Notes: generated by a model from the sequence alone, not told the origin. A stretch of 64,000 bases of DNA from Levilactobacillus zymae (GCF_032190635.1 NZ_JAVLAS010000001.1:310001-374000), one strand, 5' to 3'. Numbered from the stretch's first letter, positions 1 to 9,510 are shown. Numbers and translations are program-made.

Positions 1-888
1 CCGGCGATGGGGTCAGGTTCATTATTACTAACCACCTCATCTTATATGCATAATATAGTTGCCAAGGAAGGTATTAAATTCTATGGTCAGGAAATCATTA
101 CGACAACTTATAACTTAGCACGAATGAATCTCATGATGCACGGTGTTGATTATAAGGATATTGATTTACGGAATGCTGACACACTGCAAAATGACTGGCC
201 GAATGGTCCTATAAACGGAGTTGATACGCCACGATTGTTTGATACGGTTATGGTTAATCCGCCTTACTCCTTAAGATGGGATAATACTTCTAGAGAAGAT
301 GATCCTCGCTTTAGATACGGTGTTGCGCCTAAGTCTAAAGCTGATTATGCCTTTTTGTTGCACGGCCTTTATCATCTGAAATCCAATGGGCGAATGGCAA
401 TTGTCTTACCGCATGGGGTGTTGTTCCGTGGTGCGGCTGAAAAGAAGATTCGTAAACAATTATTGGAACATCACAATATTTCTGCAATCATTGGGTTGCC
501 TGCCAATATCTTCAATAATACTGCGATTCCTACAGTAATTATGGTGCTAGAGAAAGATCGGGAAAGTGATGATATTCTCTTTGTAGATGCATCCAAGGGA
601 TTTGAAAAGTATAAAAATAAAAATATCTTTCGCCAGGAAGATATTGATAAGATCATTGAGACATACCGTAAACGGGAAGACGTTAGTCGTTATTCACATG
701 TTGCGACGATGGCTGAGGTCATTGAGAACGATTATAACTTGAACATTCCCAGATATGTGGATACTTTTATTCCACCTAAAATCATTCCTTTAATGGACCT
801 TGAAGATCAATTAAACCAGCTAAATAAACAGTTATCTGTCTTAGAGGAAGATGGACAACGTATTATGACAAAGTATCAGGAGAACTAG
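1..888 (+). CDS. hsdM: Type I restriction-modification methyltransferase subunit HsdM, copy 1 (5' end outside window)
   Basis: This is the C-terminal part of the N6-adenine methyltransferase subunit of a type I R-M system; with HsdS it forms the modification enzyme. The window opens inside the AdoMet-binding motif I (P-A-M-G-S-G-S), and the catalytic motif NPPYSL follows near nt 256. The region from motif I to the sequence DASKGF is very similar to the second hsdM starting at 2504, while the last ~45 residues differ (an acidic/Gln-rich tail). No hsdS follows it: the gene ends at 888 and the next feature is an IS256 element. Base composition is AT-richer than the rest of the window. Its partner HsdS could lie upstream outside the window, or it could use the HsdS encoded at 5123 (inference). 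Confidence 0.9.
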   Translation, partial: PAMGSGSLLLTTSSYMHNIVAKEGIKFYGQEIITTTYNLARMNLMMHGVDYKDIDLRNADTLQNDWPNGPINGVDTPRLFDTVMVNPPYSLRWDNTSREDDPRFRYGVAPKSKADYAFLLHGLYHLKSNGRMAIVLPHGVLFRGAAEKKIRKQLLEHHNISAIIGLPANIFNNTAIPTVIMVLEKDRESDDILFVDASKGFEKYKNKNIFRQEDIDKIIETYRKREDVSRYSHVATMAEVIENDYNLNIPRYVDTFIPPKIIPLMDLEDQLNQLNKQLSVLEEDGQRIMTKYQEN

Positions 889-1061
889 AATAGTTATCAA
901 CGGGTTACTGCTCGAGATTACAAATGGAATTACATTATGCTACTTCAAAGAAAATAGAATTTTAATACAAACAGAAATAAGATTTGAATCAAAAATAAAA
1001 ACCATATATTTAAGTGAGCCTTTTTCTGGTATAAATTATGCAAATGATTAACACCAATCAC

Positions 1062-1147
1062 TTAAACGAAAAATTTGCTTGTATAATAAAAGCTTAGAGC
1101 GGATGGTATGTACGTTAGTCGTCAATTAGTCAACGAAAGTAGGAAAA
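1062..1147 (+). promoter_or_regulatory. hsdM: Stranded promoter/RBS region of the second hsdM
   Basis: A perfect -10 hexamer TATAAT lies at 1082-1087; the -35 is weak. About 55 bases further on comes AGTAGGAAAAAAG, the natural ribosome binding site of the second hsdM, directly before the left copy of the duplicated start codon (1154-1156). The IS256 element now separates this leader from the coding sequence by 1.34 kb. Confidence 0.45.
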
Positions 1148-1159
1148 AAGTAAATGGCC

Positions 1160-2501
1160 GGGTGTGTCAAGAATCTTGTGTAAACTCGTCTTTGTATGAC
1201 TAGTCTTCTAAGTTAGTTTACTCAAACATTGAGTCGAAAGTGTCCCGGCAACTGGCAAAACCGCGATGCGTCCGATTGGTATTGCGGTCGTTATAATCTA
1301 AACACTGAGTGACGGTAAACCTTGCTAGAGAATCCTCGTTTGGAAATTGTTGCTTCTTCCTGAGATTGGATTTGAAGACCTTGTTAAAAGATTCGATTAG
1401 GTTGGTTGAGTAAATACTATGACGAACGGCCTTGGGGAAAGCGTAATAGGTAAATAAATTCTCCTCTTGCGCAAGCTTCTTAAGGCTAGGATACTTTTTA
1501 CCCCACTTATCGATAAAAACCGTTAAGGCTTGTTTTGCAGCTACTGCCGTAGCTGATTGGCGAACATCACGAAAGGCATCATTGATCGGCTTACGGTCAC
1601 TGACCCGAACCTTGGCTGTAAAGTTACGAGCTACATGGACGAGACAACGCTGGAGCTTTGCTTTGGGAAAGTATTGTGTGACTGCATCGGTTAAGCCAAT
1701 GACACCGTCGGCCACAAATAAAAGGACTTGCTGGACGCCTTGGTCTTTGATTGTTTGGAGTTGTTCCTCCCAGATAGTCTTTGATTCGGTTGGTGCGATA
1801 GTGTAGTTGAGAACTTCCTTACGTCCATTGGGACGAATGCCAATCATGATGTAGACCGCTTCGTTCTCCACCGTATCCCGCCGTAGATGCACGTAAGTCG
1901 CATCGACGTACACGACTGCGTACTTATCAGCTAACTTTCGCTGATGGAAACGTTCGACCTGTTCGGCCACATTCTGCGTAATGTTCGACATGGTGGCTGG
2001 GGTGTAATAGCTGCCGTACATCTTTTCCATCAGTTCGGCAATTTCTTTCGTCGTAATTCCCCGACGATACAGATGAATGACCATATCTTCCAGGCTGTCA
2101 GTCCGTCGCTGATAACGATCAATCGTTTGTTGCTCAAATTGACCTGCTCGGTCCCGTGGGACCTGAACGGTAATCTCACCGTATTTTGTCGTCAATTGGC
2201 GTTCATAAACACCGTTACGGTAATTAGTAGCTTGATCTGGACGTTGGTATGCCTGGTAGCCTAGGAAGGCTGTGAGTTCAGTTTTAAGCAAGCCATTAAC
2301 GGCTTGCTCAACGGCCTGACGAATAATTTCACCAACATCTTCCTTTTTCGCTAGTGCTGACATGATTTCTGTGCTAAGCTCATTCATATGGGAACGTCTC
2401 CTTTGTGATTGTGGTGTAGGTACCTTTAATCATACAGGGAAGACGTTCCCTTTTCTATTACATAAATGAATCAGCGTTTACACAAGATATTTTACGCTCC
2501 C
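1160..2501 (-). mobile_element. IS256-family insertion sequence with 8-bp target duplication
   Basis: The element is 1342 bp. Its 26-bp ends both begin GGG and share the run ATCTTGTGTAAAC; 21 of 26 positions match as inverted repeats (1160-1185 against the complement of 2476-2501). It is flanked by the 8-bp direct repeat AAATGGCC at 1152-1159 and 2502-2509, the duplication size expected for IS256. Removing the element and one repeat rebuilds the RBS and ATG of the downstream hsdM. The ends are intact, so this is a recent insertion. Confidence 0.95.
1218..2387 (-). CDS. IS256-family transposase (mutator type)
   Basis: The 389-residue protein is the full-length DDE transposase of the surrounding IS256 element. 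It shows the family hallmarks: an N-terminal region with GYQAYQRP and NYRNGVYERQ, a conserved core beginning VVYVDATYVHLRR (first catalytic Asp), LFVADGVIGLTDAV (second Asp) followed by LQRCLVHVARNF, and the C-terminal YSTNLIESFNKVFK with the catalytic Glu. No frameshift is present, so it is probably active. The gene faces away from hsdM, so it is not expected to drive hsdM transcription directly. Confidence 0.95.
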   Translation of the reverse strand: MNELSTEIMSALAKKEDVGEIIRQAVEQAVNGLLKTELTAFLGYQAYQRPDQATNYRNGVYERQLTTKYGEITVQVPRDRAGQFEQQTIDRYQRRTDSLEDMVIHLYRRGITTKEIAELMEKMYGSYYTPATMSNITQNVAEQVERFHQRKLADKYAVVYVDATYVHLRRDTVENEAVYIMIGIRPNGRKEVLNYTIAPTESKTIWEEQLQTIKDQGVQQVLLFVADGVIGLTDAVTQYFPKAKLQRCLVHVARNFTAKVRVSDRKPINDAFRDVRQSATAVAAKQALTVFIDKWGKKYPSLKKLAQEENLFTYYAFPKAVRHSIYSTNLIESFNKVFKSNLRKKQQFPNEDSLARFTVTQCLDYNDRNTNRTHRGFASCRDTFDSMFE

Positions 2502-3754
2502 AAATGGCCTTAACAGCTGAAAAAAAAGCAATGATTTGGAAAACTTTAAACGATACTCGAGGAAAAATTGAACCCTCTGAATATAAAAACTACATCTTTG
2601 GCATTATGTTTTATAAATTTTTGTCCGAAAAGGCTCAAACTTGGTTAAGTGGTGTGTTACGTGGTGAAACTTGGACGAGTGTGTGGTCCCAAGATGCCCA
2701 ACGTGCGGCCGAATTTATGCAAAAAGATTTGGGCTATGTCATTCAACCAGGGGAGATGTTTTCTGACTGGAAGACGGCTATCAACGAAGATAAGTTCAAC
2801 GTCATGATGGTTTCCGACGCACTTGTGCACTTCGATCAAGGTATTAGCCAGGAAGCTAAACCTGACTTTGCTGGGATTTTTGCCGACATGGATTTAACGT
2901 CATCGCGGCTGGGTGCCAATGCACAGACACGAACAGCAACGTTAATAGATTGGATTGAGCTGTTAGATAAGATTGAGTTGGATACACAAAATGACCTTTT
3001 AGGAGACCTCTATGAGTACCTAATTGGTATGTTTCAGGCAAACTCTGGAAACAAGGCGGGGGAATTTTATACGCCACACCAGGTTTCTGACATTATGGCA
3101 CAGATTTTAACGGCTGGGCGCGAAAATCAAGAAGAGTATACGCTCTATGACCCAGCATTGGGGTCGGGATCGTTATTGCTCACCACCGGGTCGCATATGC
3201 AACGTGCTGGTGTACGGGGAGCGATTAAATACTACGGACAAGAAATTATTACCACAACTTACAACTTAGCGCGAATGAACTTGATGATGCACGGGGTCGA
3301 ATATAACGACATTAATCTGCGTAATGCTGATACGTTAAATGGTGACTGGCCGGATGGGGTGCTTGACGGAGTGGACAGCCCCCGGATGTTCGATGCAGTG
3401 ATGGCAAACCCACCGTACTCCCTGAAGTGGGACAACACGGACCGCGAAGACGATCCACGATTTAAAATGGGCGTGGCGCCGAAATCGAAGGCCGACTACG
3501 CGTTCTTGCTACACTGCCTGTACCATTTAAAGGCGGACGGCCGGATGGCGATTGTCTTGCCGCACGGGGTGCTGTTCCGGGGCGCCGCTGAGGGACGAAT
3601 TCGGAAGGAATTATTGGAAAGCCATAATATTGCAGGGGTTATTGGGTTGCCAGCCAATCTTTTCACCAACACCTCAATTCCTACGGCGATTCTGGTATTA
3701 GAGAAGAACCGGACGGCGGATAATGTGTTATTTATTGACGCATCAAAAGGCTTT

Positions 3755-4787
3755 GGCAAATTACAAGTTTAATCCGAACAAGCCCGGAATCTTTCAATGG
3801 CAGTCTGTTGATGATGTATTTTTAATGGTCGTTGATTAATTAGTTCAAGTGCTGCTAGGATCTCATCAGTCGTTACTTGGCTAAAATTGGTCTTTTTCGG
3901 GAAGAACCAGCGTAACCGTCTATTAAAATATTCATTGGAACCTCGCTCCCATGGTGAATATGGATGGCAAAAATAAACTTTGATCTGATAATCCTGTTCT
4001 AAGGCCTGATAATTGGCAAACTCTTTACCATGATCAACAGTAATGGATTTTACTTGGGGACCGAAGGCCCCCATAAACTTGCCAAAGGCGGTGTTTAGAG
4101 CCTTAGCCGTTCTATTAGGGGCTTTGATGGCCCATAGAAGTCGGGTCTTACGTTCTACGAATGTAACCAGACATGATCGTGACTCACTTCGACTAGAAAG
4201 CACCGTATCTACTTCCCAATGACCAAAAGCTAACCGTTGATTAACAGTTGTTGGCCGTTGTTCGATGGAAGTCCCACTTGTAAATTTCCCACGATTTTCG
4301 CTCACTCGGTGCTGGCGGACATTCCGATTGGGTAGATCAGTCAATTTGAAGGGGAGCCAGCCACGATTAAGCCAATTATAAATTGACGCAGTGCTCAAGT
4401 TATAAGCGGCCGCAATGGTTTCTGGTGACCAGGTTAATCGTAAGTGATTGGTAATTAAAGTCGCTAATGCTGCCGTCAGCATCGAACGACGACCGCAATT
4501 CCGCCTTTTGCGATCTGCATCTTGCTGAGCTAATTCTGGATCATAAGGTTTAACCCGGTCCAACTCATAGCTAATCGTAGCTTTGGCGACGCCTAAGGCG
4601 TCAGCCATTACTTGGTAAGATTTATTCCCCTCATTGACCAGTTGTGCTAGTGCGCCACGTTGAAAACGTGATAAAGTAGATGTACCCAAAGTAATCACTC
4701 CCTATATTGGTTGGAATTAGCTACTACCATTGTAAGTGATTGCTTTGGGCTTTTTAATTTCTGTTCGGATTAATTATAGAATTTGCC
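3755..4787 (-). mobile_element. IS30-family insertion sequence inside hsdM, 4-bp target duplication
   Basis: The element is 1033 bp, with 26-bp imperfect terminal inverted repeats (21/26) that start GGCAAATT and include AATCCGAACA. It is flanked by CTTT at 3751-3754 and 4788-4791. Precise excision restores ...SKGFEKQKN.. in hsdM, which proves the boundaries. The duplication is 4 bp; the second IS30 element in this window (45012-46066) also shows 4 bp. Confidence 0.95.
3769..4698 (-). CDS. IS30-family transposase
   Basis: The 309-residue transposase has an N-terminal helix-turn-helix (ALAQLVNEGNKSYQVMADAL), a second DNA-binding segment (SPETIAAAYNLSTASIYNWL) and the DDE core: FGHWEVDTVLS (first Asp), KSITVDHGKEFANY (second Asp) and a C-terminal YSPWERGSNEYFNRRLRWFFPK (Glu). 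The tail includes LINQRPLKIHHQQTAIERF. It is intact and lies antisense to hsdM. It is clearly different from the other IS30 transposase at 45113, so the two copies come from different IS30 subgroups. Confidence 0.95.
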   Translation of the reverse strand: MITLGTSTLSRFQRGALAQLVNEGNKSYQVMADALGVAKATISYELDRVKPYDPELAQQDADRKRRNCGRRSMLTAALATLITNHLRLTWSPETIAAAYNLSTASIYNWLNRGWLPFKLTDLPNRNVRQHRVSENRGKFTSGTSIEQRPTTVNQRLAFGHWEVDTVLSSRSESRSCLVTFVERKTRLLWAIKAPNRTAKALNTAFGKFMGAFGPQVKSITVDHGKEFANYQALEQDYQIKVYFCHPYSPWERGSNEYFNRRLRWFFPKKTNFSQVTTDEILAALELINQRPLKIHHQQTAIERFRACSD

Positions 4788-5122
4788 CTTTGAAAAACAA
4801 AAGAATTCCAATGTCTTACGGCCAGAAGATATTGAAAAGATTGTTCAGACTTATCTCGCGCGGAAAGACGTGGAAAAGTATGCACACGTTGCACCGTTGT
4901 CAGAAATTCAGGAAAACGAGTATAACCTCAACATTCCGCGTTACGTGGATACCTTTGAGGAGGAGCCACCGGTCGATACAGCGAAGCTCTTAGCAGAGAT
5001 GAAGACGGTCACCCAAGAAGAGGTCCGAGAAACGGCTGAATTAAAGCGCATGATGGCGGACTTAGTGGTAACTAAGCCGGAGGACCAGCATATTCTAGAT
5101 GATCTAAGGGGGATCTTGGATA

Positions 5123-6268
5123 ATGAATAAGACACAACCATCTAAAGCTCTGGTGCCGGCCATTCGCTTTAAGGGATTCACTGATGCATGGGAACAGCGT
5201 AAGTTGAAAAATGTGTTAAAAGTAAATTCTGGTAGAGACTATAAAGATCTTAAGCCGGGGAATATTCCTGTTTATGGTACTGGTGGATTTATGCTTAATG
5301 TTAATGACCAATTATCTTCGGATGATGCTATTGGCATAGGAAGAAAGGGGACAATTGATAGGCCTCAATTTTTAAGGGCTCCTTTCTGGACAGTGGATAC
5401 ACTATTCTTTATGACAAGTGAGGGAAATAATAGCCTTCGTTTCTTATATGCATGGTGTCAGTTGGTCCAATGGAAGCGGTATGATGAATCAACAGGCGTA
5501 CCTAGTTTATCAAAAGGCACTCTTAATAAAATTCCACTGAATGTGCCTAGCTTAAGTGAACAAAATAGTATTGGAGAATTTTTTAACATTTTGGATAACC
5601 TTATCGCTTCCAATCGGCGTAAGGGTAAGATCCTAAAAGATCTCAAAAAAGCTCTACTACAAAAAATGTTCGTATCTGGCAAAGAAACAATTCCGGATAT
5701 TAGGTTCTCAGGATATACTGACGCCTGGGAACAGCGTAAGTTAAAAGATGTGGCTGACTATCGTAATGGTAAAGCACATGAAAAGAATGTTACTGAAAAT
5801 GGATCCTACGTTATTGTTAATTCAAAGTTTGTTTCAACAAATGGTAGAGTAAAAAAATATTCTGATAAGCAGATAGCCCCTCTGTATAAAGGAGAAATTT
5901 CTTTCGTGCTCTCTGATGTCCCTAATGGGAGAGCTATTGCAAGGACCTTTCAAATAGATAAAACTGGGATATATAGTTTAAACCAGCGGATTGCCGGTAT
6001 CAAAGTTCACAAGAATACCGATATGAACTTTCTGAATTATTTAATGAACAGAAATTCATATTTTCTTAAATTTGATAATGGTGTTGGTCAAACAAATTTA
6101 TCAAAGTCTGAAGTTGTAAATTTCCCCTCATACTATCCGACACTAGATGAACAGGAAAAAATTGGACTAACTTTAACTTACCTAGACTTCATTATCGCTT
6201 CCAATCAGCGTAAAGGTAAAATTCTACGAAACCTCAAGAAGGCTTTACTTCAAAGAATGTTCGTCTAA
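5123..6268 (+). CDS. hsdS: Type I restriction-modification specificity subunit HsdS
   Basis: HsdS recognises the bipartite DNA target and scaffolds HsdM and HsdR. The 381-residue protein has two target recognition domains, each opened by a near-identical segment (F-x-G-[FY]-T-D-A-W-E-Q-R-K-L-K at residues ~13-30 and ~195-212) and closed by ASN[RQ]RKGKIL..LKKALLQ.MFV, the coiled spacer. The repeats are visible in DNA as direct repeats around 5173/5710 and 5607/6190. Both domains appear complete. The start overlaps the hsdM 3' end by 8 nt (translational coupling). The gene is intact although its hsdM is disrupted. Confidence 0.93.
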   Translation: MNKTQPSKALVPAIRFKGFTDAWEQRKLKNVLKVNSGRDYKDLKPGNIPVYGTGGFMLNVNDQLSSDDAIGIGRKGTIDRPQFLRAPFWTVDTLFFMTSEGNNSLRFLYAWCQLVQWKRYDESTGVPSLSKGTLNKIPLNVPSLSEQNSIGEFFNILDNLIASNRRKGKILKDLKKALLQKMFVSGKETIPDIRFSGYTDAWEQRKLKDVADYRNGKAHEKNVTENGSYVIVNSKFVSTNGRVKKYSDKQIAPLYKGEISFVLSDVPNGRAIARTFQIDKTGIYSLNQRIAGIKVHKNTDMNFLNYLMNRNSYFLKFDNGVGQTNLSKSEVVNFPSYYPTLDEQEKIGLTLTYLDFIIASNQRKGKILRNLKKALLQRMFV

Positions 6269-6339
6269 CATATTTAATTTACTGGGGAAAATTCCCCGGT
6301 TACATAAAGATAAAAATGCTTCAGAAAGGATATGAAACT

Positions 6340-9300
6340 ATGGTTGAAAGTAAGTTTGAAGCCGCGGTAATAAAAAAATTAAAAGCTGAAGGCTGGACTG
6401 AACGAAAAGATTTATCGAGCGTTACGACCAAAGCCTTGTATGATCATTGGCGAGATATCTTGAACCAAAACAACGCCCGCAAGCTTGAGAACGTCCCTCT
6501 TTCAGATACAGAGTTTGAGAGCCTCAAACTTGAACTCAATAAAAATAAAACACCCTATGATGCACAGCTGATGCTCGCCGGTTCCGGAGGGATTGGTACG
6601 TTGCCATTGACCCGTGATGATGGTACTAAGCTAGAAATTGAGATTTTTTATGGTGACGAAGTTGCAGGGGGACATTCGCAGTATGAAGTCGTCAGTCAAG
6701 TCACTTTTAATGATCTTCCGTACACATTGAGCACTAAGCGGCGTATTGATATCATGCTGTTAATTAATGGGATACCCGTTGCCCATATCGAAGAAAAGGA
6801 TGAATCACTGCAAAATCAGTGGAACGCGTTCGAGCAGTTACAAAAATATGCTGGTGATGGGATGTATACGGGCCTATTTTCTTTTGTACAGGTCCAATTT
6901 ATTTTATCGCAACATTCAGCTCATTATTTTGCGCGTCCCAAAAGTTCGGCAGATTACAATAAGGACTTTGTTTTTGGTTGGCGGGATGCAACAGGGAAAG
7001 ACGTTACGGATACCATGGATTTTATTCATCAGGTTATGGGAATCCCCGCGTTGCATCGTTTAGTAACGGTCAACATGATTCCAGATGCGGCCAATGATAA
7101 TCTGATGGTGATGCGGTCTTACCAGATTCAAGCCACCCGAGCCATCATGGAACGCATGCGTACCATGGATGATAATAACTTCATTGAAAAAGAGGGTGGC
7201 TACGTTTGGCATACAACGGGGTCTGGGAAGACGGTTACGTCGTTTAAGGTCGCACAGTTGTTAGCGTCGATGCCGAGGGTTCATAACGTTTTATTTATCG
7301 TAGACCGTGTTGATTTGATCAACCAAACGTTTGAGAACTTTAAGTCTTACGCCTATAGAACTTTTGAAAGCCGAATTAAAGTTGTTAAAGGCCATGAATT
7401 AAAAAGGGCCCTTAAGGCTTCCGATGCAGCATCGCATATTTACCTGATTACCGTTCAAGGACTAGATAAGGCTGTAAAAGCAGGGTTATCCTCAATGGAT
7501 CGGCAGGTTATCTTGATGGATGAAGCCCATCGTTCGGCCAGCGGGGATGCTGTGGCCCGAATTAAAAGTGCTTTTCCTAAAACAACTTGGTTTGGTTTCA
7601 CAGGTACACCTAATTTTTATAGTGATGAGGTCCACGATGTACAAACGTCACGTGATATCTCAACTTATGATATTTTTGGGCAGCGTCTTCATCGTTATAC
7701 TATTAAAGATGCAATTGGTGACGGTAACGTATTGGGCTTTGATGTTAGTTATTACACGCCCGATATTGAGGTTACTAATCATTCTGAACTCAATGAACAG
7801 GAATTAGAAAAAGAAGTTTATACCTCCCTTCCATTTCGTCAGGCAGTTGTCCAAGATATTATCGACCATTGGCAAGAGAATCACTCAGGACCTATTGAAA
7901 TGGGTGTTCGAAAGCCTAACCAGTTTCATGGATTGTTTGCTGTATCTGGCAAACAAGCAGTTGTGGCGTATTACCAATTATTTAAAAAGTTAGCACCGGA
8001 TTTGCGGGTTGCCATGACTTATTCACGGGATGAAGATAATGGTATTGGGACATCTGACTTACAAGCAGCTCTTAAGCAGGGGATGCAAGACTACGCTGCC
8101 CTGTATCACACACGAAACTTTTTAGAAGGCCAGAATCCAGAACGGGACTACGTTAATGATATTACTAAACGGCTGGCTCACAAAAAGCCTTATAACCAGA
8201 AGCTAAGCGCTGAACAAGAGCTAGCAACACCGCAACGTCTTGATCTCGTGATCGTATCTGACCAATTGTTGACTGGATTTGATTCTAAGTACGTTAACAT
8301 TATCTATATTGATAAACTCCTAAAAGAAGGTCCATTGATCCAGGCGATGTCCCGTACGAATCGTACAATCGATAAGAATGCCAAACCCCACGGTAAAGTT
8401 CGTTTCTACCGAAAGGGCGATGTGATGGAAGAAAATGTCAAGAATGCATTAGTTATCTATACAAAAGGTGGTAATGATACTGCTGAAGACGCGGCCAAGC
8501 AACCGGATGATCAGGACCAAAAGGAACTGCAGGATGATAATATTTTGGCGCCCGAGATGACTACCCAGATTGAAGAGCTTCAACCAATGATTACGAAGCT
8601 CAAGGAAATTGCTGGGGATGATTTCAGTCAAACGCCACAATCGGAAACAGACCAACAGATTTTTGCTGTGTTGGCAGCGGAGGTTAACCAAAAGGTACAA
8701 CGTTTAGTCCAACAAGGCTATGCACTAGGGTCGACTATTGATGTACTGGATGCAAGTGGCAAAGAGACAGGCAATCAGGTAAGCTTAAATATTGCTAGTG
8801 AGAATGAGTTTAGTGCACTCCAAGCTCGTTTGAATGACGTGAACAATCTGCTACCACCGGATAAGCAGGTGGACTTAACCAATGTTAAGGTGGCTATTGA
8901 CCTTTATCGTCACGAAATCATTGATTACGACATGCTAGTTGCATTGTTGAACGCCTACATGGATGAGACAACGACTCAGAATCATCAGGCTGTTGAGGAG
9001 CATATTACGCCGATGGACGATGACTCCCGTTCTGAGATTGAAGCAATTCTGGATGGAATTGAAAATCATGTCTACACAACCCACTTTGATACAGAAACGT
9101 TAAAGCAGGCTCGTCGGGCCGTCCGAACAGAGCAAGTTGAACTAAAAATTCGACGATGGTCTGCTGATAATAAATTTAATGGAAATACAATTGTTGACGC
9201 TTTTGGTTCGTATTTACCAGGAATTAGTATGAATGATAATCCTAAGCTTAAAGAAAAGGTTGATCAGATTGCTAATGATCAAAAATTAAGTTATTTTGAG

Positions 9301-9357
9301 CTTGCTGACTTTAGGGATGAACTTTTGAAATTTTTCAGTTCTCTAACTAAAGATTAA
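6340..9357 (+). CDS. hsdR: Type I restriction endonuclease subunit HsdR
   Basis: HsdR is the ATP-dependent translocase and nuclease of the EcoR124-like class. The start at 6340 (MVESKFEAAV) is preferred over an ATG 24 nt upstream because AGAAAGGA sits 9 nt before it; this gives 1005 residues. The nuclease domain shows RRIDIMLLINGIPVAHIEEK (PD-ExK-type residues, ~133-152). The helicase has Walker A HTTGSGKT (~290), DEAH (~392) and a TGTP motif, then motif VI-like QAMSRTNRT. The C-terminal helical domain is complete. A 70-nt gap separates it from hsdS. It ends in a strong terminator at 9368. The gene is intact, so restriction could resume if a working HsdM is supplied. Confidence 0.95.
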   Translation: MVESKFEAAVIKKLKAEGWTERKDLSSVTTKALYDHWRDILNQNNARKLENVPLSDTEFESLKLELNKNKTPYDAQLMLAGSGGIGTLPLTRDDGTKLEIEIFYGDEVAGGHSQYEVVSQVTFNDLPYTLSTKRRIDIMLLINGIPVAHIEEKDESLQNQWNAFEQLQKYAGDGMYTGLFSFVQVQFILSQHSAHYFARPKSSADYNKDFVFGWRDATGKDVTDTMDFIHQVMGIPALHRLVTVNMIPDAANDNLMVMRSYQIQATRAIMERMRTMDDNNFIEKEGGYVWHTTGSGKTVTSFKVAQLLASMPRVHNVLFIVDRVDLINQTFENFKSYAYRTFESRIKVVKGHELKRALKASDAASHIYLITVQGLDKAVKAGLSSMDRQVILMDEAHRSASGDAVARIKSAFPKTTWFGFTGTPNFYSDEVHDVQTSRDISTYDIFGQRLHRYTIKDAIGDGNVLGFDVSYYTPDIEVTNHSELNEQELEKEVYTSLPFRQAVVQDIIDHWQENHSGPIEMGVRKPNQFHGLFAVSGKQAVVAYYQLFKKLAPDLRVAMTYSRDEDNGIGTSDLQAALKQGMQDYAALYHTRNFLEGQNPERDYVNDITKRLAHKKPYNQKLSAEQELATPQRLDLVIVSDQLLTGFDSKYVNIIYIDKLLKEGPLIQAMSRTNRTIDKNAKPHGKVRFYRKGDVMEENVKNALVIYTKGGNDTAEDAAKQPDDQDQKELQDDNILAPEMTTQIEELQPMITKLKEIAGDDFSQTPQSETDQQIFAVLAAEVNQKVQRLVQQGYALGSTIDVLDASGKETGNQVSLNIASENEFSALQARLNDVNNLLPPDKQVDLTNVKVAIDLYRHEIIDYDMLVALLNAYMDETTTQNHQAVEEHITPMDDDSRSEIEAILDGIENHVYTTHFDTETLKQARRAVRTEQVELKIRRWSADNKFNGNTIVDAFGSYLPGISMNDNPKLKEKVDQIANDQKLSYFELADFRDELLKFFSSLTKD

Positions 9358-9367
9358 AAACAAAGTT

Positions 9368-9405
9368 GTGCAGTAAAGGCCCGATTTTTCGGGCCTTTAT
9401 TGCAC
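9368..9405 (+). terminator. hsdR: Terminator of the hsd operon
   Basis: An inverted repeat GTGCAGTAAAGGCCCGA / TCGGGCCTTTATTGCAC with a TTTT loop forms a ~17-bp stem 10 nt after the hsdR stop. It is followed by AAAAATAG, so it is T-poor on the plus strand but can act bidirectionally. Confidence 0.85.
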
Positions 9406-9446
9406 AAAAATAGATATGAATTACACCACACCAGATGATTTCGATA

Positions 9447-9510
9447 CGTCAAGAATCTTGTATAAACTCGTTTTTAAGCGGCCTTAATTTGATAAACATT
9501 GATTTTAAGA
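9447..9510. mobile_element. Degenerate IS256 end (relic)
   Basis: The stretch CGTCAAGAATCTTGTATAAA at 9447 matches the left terminal repeat of the intact IS256 at 1165 almost exactly. The following ~40 bases are also recognisably related to that element around its transposase stop (TTTGATAAACATTGA here against TTTACTCAAACATTGA there). No transposase or opposite end is present. This is a remnant of a related IS256 copy marking the right edge of the R-M island. Confidence 0.7.

Larger units (their letters stand above)
2504..5130 (+). pseudogene. hsdM: HsdM copy 2, split by IS30 and stripped of its RBS by IS256
   Basis: The methyltransferase gene is in two pieces: 2504-3754 (417 codons, ending ...ASKGF) and 4792-5130 (112 codons, starting EKQKNSNVLRPEDI). 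Joining them across the IS30 element and one 4-bp CTTT repeat gives an uninterrupted 529-residue protein, the normal HsdM length. The N-terminal helical domain (KAMIWKTLNDTRGKIEPSEY), motif I (DPALGSGSLLL, ~residue 215) and NPPYSL (~residue 301) lie in the first piece. As it stands the first piece ends after GFGKLQV. The start codon at 2504 is preceded by IS256 end sequence with no RBS. The last bases overlap hsdS by 8 nt, so the original operon was hsdMSR. Confidence 0.95.
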
